Assembly (NCBI GenBank): GCA_037389465.1
Contig: JAZARR010000179.1
Coordinates: forward strand, 6,414,001-6,478,000
Length of the DNA stretch: 64,000 nt
Source: Baylisascaris procyonis
Lineage: Eukaryota > Nematoda > Chromadorea > Rhabditida > Ascarididae
Reading direction: 5' to 3'
Shown: in pieces, positions 43,401 to 55,478 of the stretch
How positions within the stretch are numbered: position 1 is the first letter of the stretch
Layout: each line of letters opens with the position of its first letter
Position numbers and translations under genes: made by a program
Notes under the pieces: generated by a model
Seen by the model: only the letters and a program-made list of their open reading frames with translations
Databases searched by the model: none
Told to the model about the DNA's origin: nothing

Positions 43401-46400
43401 AAACGCGCCTCATATTTGTGCAAAAATCGAGAGGCGAGTTTTGTCTTTCTATGCAAAACCGGGAGGCGCGTTTTGTCTTTCTATACAAAAGTCGGAAGGC
43501 GCGTTTTCCTTTTCAATGCAAAAATCGCGTGGCGCGTTATGCTTTTTATGCAAAAACCTGGAGGCGCGTTTCCAATTTCAATGCAAAAATCGGGTGGGGT
43601 TTTCCTTTTTATGCAAAAATCGGGAGGCGCGTTTTCCCTTTCAATGCAAAAATCTGGTGGGGTTTTCCTTTTTCCTTCCCGATTTTTGCGTAGAAAGGGA
43701 AAACGCTCCACCCGATTCTTGCATTGAAAAGAATACGCGCCACCCGATTTTTGCATAAAAAGGATAACGCGCCTTCCGATTTTCGCATTGAAAAGGTGAA
43801 CGCGCCGCCCGATTTTTGCTTGGAAGGGGAAGCGCGCCCTCCGAATTTTTCCACGAAAAGGGAAACGCGCCTCATATTTGTGCAAAAATCGAGAGGCGAG
43901 TTTTGTCTTTCTATGCAAATCCGGGAGGCGCGTTTTGTCTTTCCATGCAAAAATCGGAAGGCGCGTTTCCCTTTTTATGCAAAATACGCGTGGCGCGTTA
44001 TCCTTTTCAATGCAAAAATCGCGTGGCGCGTTATGCTTTTTATGCAAAAACCTGGAGGCGCGTTTCCAATTTCAATGTATAATTCGGAAGGCGCGTTATC
44101 CTTTTTATGAAAAAATCGGGAGGCGCGTTTTCCCTTTCAATGCAAAAATCGGGTGGGGTTTTCCTTTTTCCTTCCCGATTTTTGCGTAGAAAGGGAAAAC
44201 GCTCCACCCGATTTTTGCATAAAAAGGTAAAAGCGCCTTCCGATTTTTGCATAAAAATGATAACGCGCCTTCCGATTTTCGCATTGAAAAGGTGAACGCG
44301 CCGCCCGATTTTTGCTTGGAAGGGGAAACGCGCTCTCCGAATTTTTGCATGAAAAGGTAAACGCGCCTCATATTTGTGCAAAAATCGAGAGGCGAGTTTT
44401 GTCTTTCTATGCAAAACCGGGAGGCGCGTTTTGTCTTTCTATACAAAAGTCGGAAGGCGCGTTTTCCTTTTCAATGCAAAAATCGCGTGGCGCGTTATGC
44501 TTTTTATGCAAAAATCGCGTGGCGCGTTTCCAACTTCAATGTATAATTCGGAAGCTGCGTTATCCTTTTTATGCAAAAATCCGGAGGCGCGTTTTCCCTT
44601 TCAATGCAAAAATCGGGTGGGGTTTTCCTTTTTCCTTCCCGATTTTTGCATAAAAAGGGAAAAGCGCCTTCCGATTTTTGCATAAAAAGGATAACGCGCC
44701 TCCCGATTTTCGCATTGAAAAGGTGAAAGCGCCGCCCGATTTTTGCTTGGTAGGGGAAACGCGCTCTCCGAATTTTTGCATGAAAAGGTAAAGGCGCCTT
44801 CGGACTTTTGCGTGAAAAGTTAAACGCGCCTCATATTTGTGCAAAAATCGAGAGGCGGGTTTTGTCTTTCTATGCAAAAATCGGAAGGCGCGTTTCCCTT
44901 TTTATGCAAAAATCGCGTGGCGCGTTATGCTTTTTATGCAAAAACCTGGAGGCGCGTTTCCAATTTCTATGTATATTCGGAAGGCGCGTTATCCTATTTA
45001 TGCAAAAATCCGGAGGCGCGTTTTCCCTTTCAATGCAAAAATCGGGTGGGGTTTTCCTTTTTCCTTCCCGATTTTTGCGTAGAAAGGGAAAACGCTCCAC
45101 CCGATTTTTGCATTGAAAAGAAAACGCGCCACCCGATTTTTGCTTGGTAGGGGAAACGCGCTCTCCGAATTTTTGCATGAAAAGGTAAAGGCGCCTTCGG
45201 ACTTTTGCATGAAAAGGGAAACGTGACTCATATTTGTGCAAAAATCGAGAAGCGAGTTTTGTCTTTCCATGCAAAAATCGGAAGGCGCGTTTCCCTTTTT
45301 ATGCAAAATACGCGTGGCGCGTTATCCTTTTCAATGCAAAAATCGCGTGGCGCGTTATGCTTTTTATGCAAAAACCTGGAGGCGCGTTTCCAATTTCAAT
45401 GTATAATTCGGAAGGCGCGTTATCCTTTTTATGAAAAAATCGGGAGGCGCGTTTTCCCTTTCAATGCAAAAATCGGGTGGGGTTTTCCTTTTTCCTTCCC
45501 GATTTTTGCGTAGAAAGGGAAAACGCTCCACCCGATTTTTGCATAAAAAGGTAAAAGCGCCTTCCGATTTTTGCATAAAAATGATAACGCGCCTTCCGAT
45601 TTTCGCATTGAAAAGGTGAACGCGCCGCCCGATTTTTGCTTGGAAGGGGAAACGCGCTCTCCGAATTTTTGCATGAAAAGGTAAACGCGCCTCATATTTG
45701 TGCAAAAATCGAGAGGCGAGTTTTGTCTTTCTATGCAAAACCGGGAGGCGCGTTTTGTCTTTCTATACAAAAGCCGGAAGGCGCGTTTTCCTTTTCAATG
45801 CAAAAATCGCGTGGCGCGTTATGCTTTTTATGCAAAAACCTGGGGGCGCGTTTCCAATTTCAATGCAAAAATCGGGTGGGGTTTTCCTTTTTATGCAAAA
45901 ATCGGGAGGCGCGTTTTCCCTTTCAATGCAAAAATCTGGTGGGGTTTTCCTTTTTCCTTCCCGATTTTTGCGTAGAAAGGGAAAACGCTCCACCCGATTC
46001 TTGCATTGAAAAGAATACGCGCCACCCGATTTTTGCATAAAAAGATAACGCGCCTTCCGATTTTCGCATTGAAAAGGTGAACGCGCCGCCCGATTTTTGC
46101 TTGGAAGGGGAGGCGCGCCCTCCGAATTTTTCCACGAAAAGGGAAACGCGCCTCATATTTGTGCAAAAATCGAGAGGCGAGTTTTGTCTTTCTATGCAAA
46201 TCCGGGAGGCGCGTTTTGTCTTTCCATGCAAAAATCGGAAGGCGCGTTTCCCTTTTTATGCAAAATACGCGTGGCGCGTTATCCTTTTCAATGCAAAAAT
46301 CGCGTGGCGCGTTATGCTTTTTATGCAAAAACCTGGAGGCGCGTTTCCAATTTCAATGTATAATTCGGAAGGCGCGTTATCCTTTTTATGAAAAAATCGG

Positions 46401-49400
46401 GAGGCGCGTTTTCCCTTTCAATGCAAAAATCGGGTGGGGTTTTCCTTTTTCCTTCCCGATTTTTGCGTAGAAAGGGAAAACGCTCCACCCGATTTTTGCA
46501 TAAAAAGGTAAAAGCGCCTTCCGATTTTTGCATAAAAATGATAACGCGCCTTCCGATTTTCGCATTGAAAAGGTGAACGCGCCGCCCGATTTTTGCTTGG
46601 AAGGGGAAACGCGCTCTCCGAATTTTTGCATGAAAAGGTAAACGCGCCTCATATTTGTGCAAAAATCGAGAGGCGAGTTTTGTCTTTCTATGCAAAACCG
46701 GGAGGCGCGTTTTGTCTTTCTATACAAAAGTCGGAAGGCGCGTTTTCCTTTTCAATGCAAAAATCGCGTGGCGCGTTATGCTTTTTATGCAAAAACCTGG
46801 AGGCGCGTTTCCAATTTCAATGTATAATTCGGAAGGCGCGTTATCCTTTTTATGCAAAAATCCGGAGGCGCGTTTTCCCTTTCAATGCAAAAATCGGGTG
46901 GGGTTTTCCTTTTTCCTTCCCGATTTTTGCGTAGAAAGGGAAAACGCTCCACCCGATTCTTGCATTGAAAAGAAAACGCGCCACCCGATTTTTGCATAAA
47001 AAGGATAACGCGCCTTCCGATTTTCGCATTGAAAAGGTGAACGCGCCGCCCGATTTTTGCTTGGAAGGGGAAACGCGCTCTCCGAATTTTTGCATGAAAA
47101 CGTAAACGCGCCTTCGGACTTTTGCATGAAAAGGGAAACGTGACTCATATTTGTGCAAAAATCGAGAAGCGAGTTTTGTCTTTGTATGCAAAGATCGGAA
47201 GACGCGTTTCCCTTTTTATGCAAAATACGCGTGGCGCGTTATCCTTTTCAATGCAAAAATCGCGTGGCGCGTTATGCTTTTTATGAAAAACCTGGAGGCG
47301 CGTTTCCAATTTCAATGTATAATTCGGAAGGCGCGTTATCCTTTTTATGAAAAAATCGGGAGGCGCGTTTTCCCTTTCAATGCAAAAATCGGGTGGGGTT
47401 TTCCTTTTTCCTTCCCGATTTTTGCATAAAAAGGAAAAGCGCCTTCCGATTTTTGCATAAAAAGGATAACGCGCCTTCCGATTTTCGCATTGAAAAGGTG
47501 AACGCGCCGCCCGATTTTTGCTCGGAAGGGGAAACGCGCTCTCCGAATTTTTCCATGAAAAGGTAAACGCGCCTCATATTTGTGCAAAAATCGAGAGGCG
47601 AGTTTTGTCTTTCTATGCAAAACCGGGAGGCGCGTTTTCCTTTTCAATGCAAAAATCGCGTGGCGCGTTATGCTTTTTATGCAAAAACCTGGAGGCGCGT
47701 TTCCAATCTCAACGTATAATTCGGAAGGCGCGTTATCCTTTTTATGCAAAAATCCGGAGGCGCGTTTTCCCTTTCAATGCAAAAATCGGGTGGGGTTTTC
47801 CTTTTTCCTTCCCGATTCTTGCATAAAAAGGGAAAAGCGCCTTCCGATTTTCGCATTGAAAGGGTGAACGCGCCAGCCGATTTTTGCATAAAAAGGATAA
47901 CGCGCCTTCCGATTTTCGCATTGAAAGGGTGAACGCGCGAGCCGATTTTTGCATAAAAAGGATAACGCGCCTTCCGATTTTCGCACTGAAAAGGTGAACG
48001 CGCCGCCCGATTTTTGCTTGGTAGGGGAAACGCGCTCTCCGAATTTTTGCATGAAAAGGTAAAGGCGCCTTCGGGCTTTTGCATGAAAAGGGAAACGTGA
48101 CTCATATTTGTGCACATCGGAAGACGCGTTTCCCTTTTTATGCAAAATACGCGTGGCGCGTTATCCTTTTCAATGCAAAAATCGAGTGGCGCGTTATGCT
48201 TTTTATGCAAAAACCTGGAGGCGCGTTTCCAATTTCAATGCAAAAATCGGGTGGGGTTTTCTTTTTTATGCAAAAATCGGGAGGCGCGTTTTCCCTTTCA
48301 ATGCAAAAATCGGGTGGGGTTTTCCTTTTTCCTTCCCGATTTTTGCGTAGAAAGGGAAAATGCGCCTCCCGATTTTTGCATAAAAAGGATAACGCGCCTT
48401 CCGATTTTCGCATTGAAAAGGTGAACGCGCCGCCCGATTTTTGCTTGGAAGGGGAAACGCGCTCTCCGAATTTTTGCATGAAAACGTAAACGCGCCTTCG
48501 GACTTTTGCATGAAAAGGTAAACGTGACTCATATTTGAGCAAAAATCGAGAAGCGAGTTTTGTCTTTGTATGCAAAGATCGGAAGACGCGTTTCCCTTTT
48601 TATGCAAAATACGCGTGGCGCGCTATCCTTTTCAATGCAAAAATCGCGTGGCGCGTTATGCTTTTTATGCAAAAACCTGGAGGCGCGTTTCCAATTTCAA
48701 TGTATAATTCGGAAGGCGCGTTATCCTTTTTATGAAAAAATCCGGAGGCGCGTTTTCCCTTTCAATGCAAAAATCGGGTGGGGTTTTCCTTTTTCCTTCC
48801 CGATTTTTGCGTAGAAAGGGAAAACGCTCCACCCGATTTTTGCATAAAAAGGGAAAAGCGCCTTCCGATTTTTGCATAAAAAGGATAACGCGCCTTCCGA
48901 TTTTCGCATTGAAAAGGTGAACGCGCCGCCCGATTTTTGCTTGGAAGGGGAAACGCGCTCTCCGAATTTTTGCATGAAAAGGTAAACGCGCCTCATATTT
49001 GTGCAAAAATCGAGAGGCGAGTTTTGTCTTTCTATGCAAAACCGGGAGGCGCGTTTCCCTTTTTATGCAAAAATCGCGTGGCGCGTTATGCTTTTTATGC
49101 AAAAACCTGGAGGCGCGTTTCCAATTTCTATGTATATTCGGAAGGCGCGTTATCCTTTTTATGCAAAAATCCGGAGGCGCGTTTTCCCTTTCAATGCAAA
49201 AATCGGGTGGGGTTTTCCTTTTTCCTTCCCGATTTTTGCGTAGAAAGGGAAAACGCTCCACCCGATTTTTGCATTGAAAAGAAAACGCGCCACCCGATTT
49301 TTGCTTGGTAGGGGAAACGCGCTCTCCGAATTTTTGCATGAAAAGGTAAAGGCGCCTTCGGACTTTTGCATGAAAAGGGAAACGTGACTCATATTTGTGC

Positions 49401-52400
49401 AAAAATCGAGAGGCGAGTTTTGTCTTTCTATGCAAAACCGGGAGGCGCGTTTTGTCTTTCTATACAAAAGTCGGAAGGCGCGTTTTCCTTTTCAATGCAA
49501 AAATCGCGTGGCGCGTTATGCTTTTTATGCAAAAACCTGGAGGCGCGTTTCCAATTTCAATGCAAAAATCGGGTGGGGTTTTCCTTTTTATGCAAAAATC
49601 GGGAGGCGCGTTTTCCCTTTCAATGCAAAAATCTGGTGGGGTTTTCCTTTTTCCTTCCCGATTTTTGCGTAGAAAGGAAAACGCTCCACCCGATTCTTGC
49701 ATTGAAAAGAATACGCGCCACCCGATTTTTGCATAAAAAGGATAACGCGCCTTCCGATTTTCGCATTGAAAAGGTGAACGCGCCGCCCGATTTTTGCTTG
49801 GAAGGGGAAGCGCGCCCTCCGAATTTTTCCACGAAAAGGGAAACGCGCCTCATATTTGTGCAAAAATCGAGAGGCGAGTTTTGTCTTTCTATGCAAATCC
49901 GGGAGGCGCGTTTTGTCTTTCCATGCAAAAATCGGAAGGCGCGTTTCCCTTTTTATGCAAAATACGCGTGGCGCGTTATCCTTTTCAATGCAAAAATCGC
50001 GTGGCGCGTTATGCTTTTTATGCAAAAACCTGGAGGCGCGTTTCCAATTTCAATGTATAATTCGGAAGGCGCGTTATCCTTTTTATGAAAAAATCGGGAG
50101 GCGCGTTTTCCCTTTCAATGCAAAAATCGGGTGGGGTTTTCCTTTTTCCTTCCCGATTTTTGCGTAGAAAGGAAAACGCTCCACCCGATTTTTGCATAAA
50201 AAGGTAAAAGCGCCTTCCGATTTTTGCATAAAAATGATAACGCGCCTTCCGATTTTCGCATTGAAAAGGTGAACGCGCCGCCCGATTTTTGCTTGGAAAA
50301 CGCGCTCTCCGAATTTTTGCATGAAAAGGTAAACGCGCCTCATATTTGTGCAAAAATCGAGAGGCGAGTTTTGTCTTTCTATGCAAAACCGGGAGGCGCG
50401 TTTTGTCTTTCTATACAAAAGTCGGAAGGCGCGTTTTCCTTTTCAATGCAAAAATCGCGTGGCGCGTTATGCTTTTTATGCAAAAACCTGGAGGCGCGTT
50501 TCCAATTTCAATGCAAAAATCGGGTGGGGTTTTCCTTTTTATGCAAAAATCGGGAGGCGCGTTTTCCCTTTCAATGCAAAAATCTGGTGGGGTTTTCCTT
50601 TTTCCTTCCCGATTTTTGCGTAGAAAGGAAAACGCTCCACCCGATTCTTGCATTGAAAAGAATACGCGCCACCCGATTTTTGCATAAAAAGGATAACGCG
50701 CCTTCCGATTTTCGCATTGAAAAGGTGAACGCGCCGCCCGATTTTTGCTTGGAAGGGGAAGCGCGCCCTCCGAATTTTTCCACGAAAAGGGAAACGCGCC
50801 TCATATTTGTGCAAAAATCGAGAGGCGAGTTTTGTCTTTCTATGCAAATCCGGGAGGCGCGTTTTGTCTTTCCATGCAAAAATCGGAAGGCGCGTTTCCC
50901 TTTTTATGCAAAATACGCGTGGCGCGTTATCCTTTTCAATGCAAAAATCGCGTGGCGCGTTATGCTTTTTATGCAAAAACCTGGAGGCGCGTTTCCAATT
51001 TCAATGTATAATTCGGAAGGCGCGTTATCCTTTTTATGAAAAAATCGGGAGGCGCGTTTTCCCTTTCAATGCAAAAATCGGGTGGGGTTTTCCTTTTTCC
51101 TTCCCGATTTTTGCGTAGAAAGGGAAAACGCTCCACCCGATTTTTGCATAAAAATGATAACGCGCCTTCCGATTTTCGCATTGAAAAGGTGAACGCGCCG
51201 CCCGATTTTTGCTTGGAAGGGGAAACGCGCTCTCCGAATTTTTGCATGAAAAGGTAAACGCGCCTCATATTTGTGCAAAAATCGAGAGGCGAGTTTTGTC
51301 TTTCTATGCAAAACCGGGAGGCGCGTTTTGTCTTTCTATACAAAAGTCGGAAGGCGCGTTTTCCTTTTCAATGCAAAAATCGCGTGGCGCGTTATGCTTT
51401 TTATGCAAAAATCGCGTGGCGCGTTATGCTTTTTATGCAAAAACCTGGAGGCGCGTTTCCAATTTCAATGTATATTCGGAAGGCGCGTTATCCTTTTTAT
51501 GCAAAAATCCGGAGGCGCGTTTTCCCTTTCAATGCAAAAATCGGGTGGGGTTTTCCTTTTTCCTTCCCGATTTTTGCATAAAAAGGGAAAAGCGCCTTCC
51601 GATTTTTGCATAAAAAGGATAACGCGCCTTCCGATTTTCGCATTGAAAAGGTGAACGCGCCACCCGATTTTTGCTTTAAAGGGGAAACGCGCTCTGCGAA
51701 TTTTTGCATGAAAACGTAAACGCGCCTTCGGACTTTTGCATGAAAAGGTAAACGTGACTCATATTTGTGCAAAAATCGAGAAGCGAGTTTTGTCTTTGTA
51801 TGCAAAGGTCGGAAGACGCGTTTCCCTTTTTATGCAAAATACGCGTGGCGCGTTATCCTTTTCAATGCAAAAATCGCGTGGCGCGTTATGCTTTTTATGC
51901 AAAAGTCTGGAGGCGCGTTTTCAATTTCAATGTAAAATTCGGAAGGCGCGTTACCCTTTTTATGCAAAAATCGATAGGCGCGTTTTCCCTTTCAACGCAA
52001 AAATCGGTAGGCGCCTTTCCCTTTTTATGCAAAAATCGCGTGGCGCGTTTTCCTTTTCATGGAGAAATTCGGAGATCGCGTTATCCTTTTTATGCAAAAA
52101 TCCGGATTCGCGTTTTCTCTTTCGATGCAAAAATCAGGTGGGGTTTTCCTTTTTCCATCCCATTTTTTGCATAGAAAGGAAAGACGCGCCACCCGATTCT
52201 TGCGTTGAAAGGGAACGCCACTCGATTTTTGCATAGAAAGGGAAAACACGGCTCCCGATTTTTGCATAAATAGGGTAACGCGCCTTCCGAATTTTATATT
52301 GAAGTTGAAAATGCGCCTCCCGATTTTTGCATAAAAAGTATAACGCGCCTTCCGATTTTTGCGTTGAAAAGGAAAACGCGCCACGCGATTTTTGCATAAA

Positions 52401-55400
52401 AGGGGAGACGCGCCTTCCGATTTTTGACGCGCTACCCGATTTTTGCGTTGAAAGGGAAAACGCGCCTCCGGATTTTTGCGTAAACAGGGAAAAGCGATTT
52501 CCCATTTTTGCATGAAAAGGAAAACCCCATCCGATTTTTGCATTGAAAGGATAACGCGCCTTCCGATTTTTGCATGAAAAGGTAAACGCGCCACCCGATT
52601 ATGCAATAATCGGTGGAAAAATGTACAAGAATCCCTTCCTGTGCAAAAACCGGGAGACGCGTTTAGCTTTTCATGCAAAAATCGGAAATCGAATTTCCCT
52701 TTTTATGCAAAAATCCGGAGGTGCGTTTTCCCCTTCAGCGGAAAGATCGGGAGGCGCATTTTCAATTTCAATGCAAAAATTGGGAGCAGAGTCTTCCTTT
52801 TTATGCAAAAATCGAGTGGCGCGTTTTTCTACTTGTTTGTCTTTGTAGAAGACACATCGTAAAAAAAAAATCATTTTTTATTTTGCTATGAGGGCATTTC
52901 GTTTAATGTTGTGATAAACAGCGCTCTTTCTTTAGTGTTCCCTGTTTTGTAGGTAAATTTTGCATATAATCTGTACTGGATTATGACGATTTATAGATGT
53001 GGTTGGATATGCTGCACCTTTATCTTCTCAACAAGAACAACAAAGCGCACAAATGTACGGTGCTTATAATCGGGCAGCAGTACCAATCCATTCATTGCCG
53101 AGTGGATTTATGACAATGAATGGTACACATATCTATCATTCATCAAGCGTTGGTACCGCACTTACGAATGGTTCGTATTTGTGTCTTCTTTTGTGCGATA
53201 TTTGCATGAGTAACTCGACTTTAATATATGAGATGATGAGGCTTAAATAATGGCTAATTTGTTGAACTATTTAAACGTGATGAATCCAAGTTTCGAGTTT
53301 CTTTAAATTTTTTTAAATTTTTGATACGGAAACAATCATCCCTCATATCCGTTTTGCAACTATATGCTTCAGACACATTAGTACATTAAATGCTATACCT
53401 CACTAATTGACGCAGTTGTACATGCGGTGAACTTGCTAAGGAATTGATATGGGTTTTCTTTATTTTTGTTTTTTTTTATCCTGCCAACTTGGATTTCCTA
53501 TTCGCCTGACCTAGTAGGCATAGAGCGGGAGTGGGTTGGACATATGAGTTGGACACATTTATATTTTATTGAATTTTCACAAACATTTTTTATGTTTTGT
53601 CACAAGAAAATACGTTTATGAGGGAGTTTGATTGATTCAATGTGCTATAGAAAAGATCAGGCAACGACCTCAGGTAATCGCTTTTCCTTATTTTTATTTT
53701 CATCATTGTTTTCAATATTTATTTGAGATAATAAAGCGCCGTGATTTTTCAAATTGAAGCATTAAATTTTAACTATATGTTAGTACAAACTTTTCCTACT
53801 TATTTTTTTCTTAATATCATCGTCGTCGGAAATCTGCATTTAGTGATGAGCAATAATTCAGTGTCAATGTTTGGCGTAAATCAACAATCAGGACAACAAT
53901 CAACAACGCATGAAGTGACATCTATGCGAACAACTGCAGCTACACAAGCAGAAAATGCGCCAACTATTGGTCGCACACCATCAAAACCTGGCGATTTACC
54001 TTTACAACAGACTTCACCTGGAGAAGCATCTTTCAATAGAATATCGCCACAGAGATGCAGTCTCACGAAACGTTTTATACTCAACACTTCAGGTGCTATC
54101 GAGGTATTTGTTTTTTGTACTTATCAGAACAAGAGAGCTAGCTTTTTTTTACTTTTGTTATTTGAGTTGAATACTATCCAACTAACGAGAACAATGCGCT
54201 ACTATATTATTTAATTTTTCAGCCTCGTACAGTATGGACTCCACCTGCAATTAGTGCTAGACGAACTGCAAGCAATATGCAATGTTCAACCCAAACGCCA
54301 AGCACTGCATCAGCACTTATTCGGAGACGTACGTTGTTTGCTTTTTATTATTATTACTGTTTTTGAGTCAGACGTTCACATATTTCCTAAGATACTGTTG
54401 GCATTCAATATAAATGCATTGACGATGCTTTTATCTCGGCAACCATTTTGCTTTGATATGCGGCTTGTATCATTCAATATGTTTTGATCTATATATAATC
54501 GTATACGTATATAATGGTGATTAGGTATTCGCAATGGCTATTCACTGATGGATGGTCTTAGCTCCAGGCATGCTAATTAGGGTTGGTGGGACTGTCAGGA
54601 ATTCGTAGGCCAATCTACCGATGGGTAGTCTTAGCTGCAGGGATGTTAAGAATGGTTGACGGGGCTATGTTTCTTCTTGCGTGATCGAAGCTCCAACAAA
54701 TAGACGGATAATTAGGCGATTTCGTTTCTTGATGGACCATGTTATTAATCGTTCGAAATGTCGAAAAATTCTCCTGTGCTTTCGAATTCATATTTTAATT
54801 GATATTGTCATTGGATGCAAAGAATAACCACTTTAAATATATACCGTCAATAGTACCTGAAAGATGTGAAATTGCATGCGTATTATTGAAGAATAATTGT
54901 GAATGGAATTGGTTTGCCTTCAACGAAAGCCATCTCGATGGCTGTATATGTTTAGACTCATGAATGATGCGGATAGAGCCATATCAAATTTGTAATCATC
55001 GTCGATCTACTTTCAATTTTTGCGGTCCTTTAAAGACGGACGAAATATTATAATTGCTTATGACGGAATCTAGTCCTATTATTGTTTCATTTTCGTCAAT
55101 TAGGAAATGACTTCTCTTTTACTTCATAGGATTGGCAGTAAAATTTTAAGGCGGATTAAATTTATGGCAATAACGATAATCTGCCGTTTTTCTATGATAT
55201 TTTCAAAATTGCTTCATAAAAAAGCTTATTTTTCTATACTCACAGACTGACCTACTTATTCGGTGGTACTCTCACTAAATTTCTTCAAAAAAACAATCTT
55301 AATGGGTGTTTTATATCTGGTGCATTGAGATGGCGTATGGTATTTAAAACGACATAATATTTACATATTTTTATCGCATATATATGTATATATGTATATA

Positions 55401-55428
55401 TGTATATATGTATATATGTATATATGTA

Positions 55429-55478
<50 letters not shown>

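Larger units (their letters stand above)
25053..52829. repeat. 27.8-kb satellite array of 32-33-bp units in alternating orientation
   Basis: The unit begins GCAAAAATCGG, has a core AGGCGCGTT and ends in TTCCCTTTTTAT or TTTCCCTTTCAAT. By length there are roughly 850 units. Forward runs end at a conserved junction TTTTCCTTTTTCCTTCCCGA, after which the units appear as reverse complement (TTTTTGC...CGCGCC). Reverse runs end at a second conserved junction, CTCATATTTGTGCAAAAATC, which turns back to forward. The switch repeats every 400-530 bp. The unit is richer in CpG/GCGC than the AT-rich flanks. Because 32 and 33 bp units lack stops in most frames, the array shows overlapping reading frames on both strands with residues such as [12 protein letters not shown] treat these as artefacts of the repeat, since the array lies inside an intron. 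Confidence 0.97.
24637..52996 (+). other. 28.4-kb intron filled by a satellite array
   Basis: It lies between exon 20 (one base left over) and exon 21 (two bases completing Asp), so the exons on either side join in frame. Only about 416 bp at the left and 167 bp at the right are ordinary intron sequence; the rest is the array at 25053-52829. Confidence 0.8.

Noticed and set aside
25053..52829. CRISPR array, because of short regular units
   Set aside because: There are no unique spacers between conserved repeats, units occur in both orientations, and the context is a spliced eukaryotic gene.
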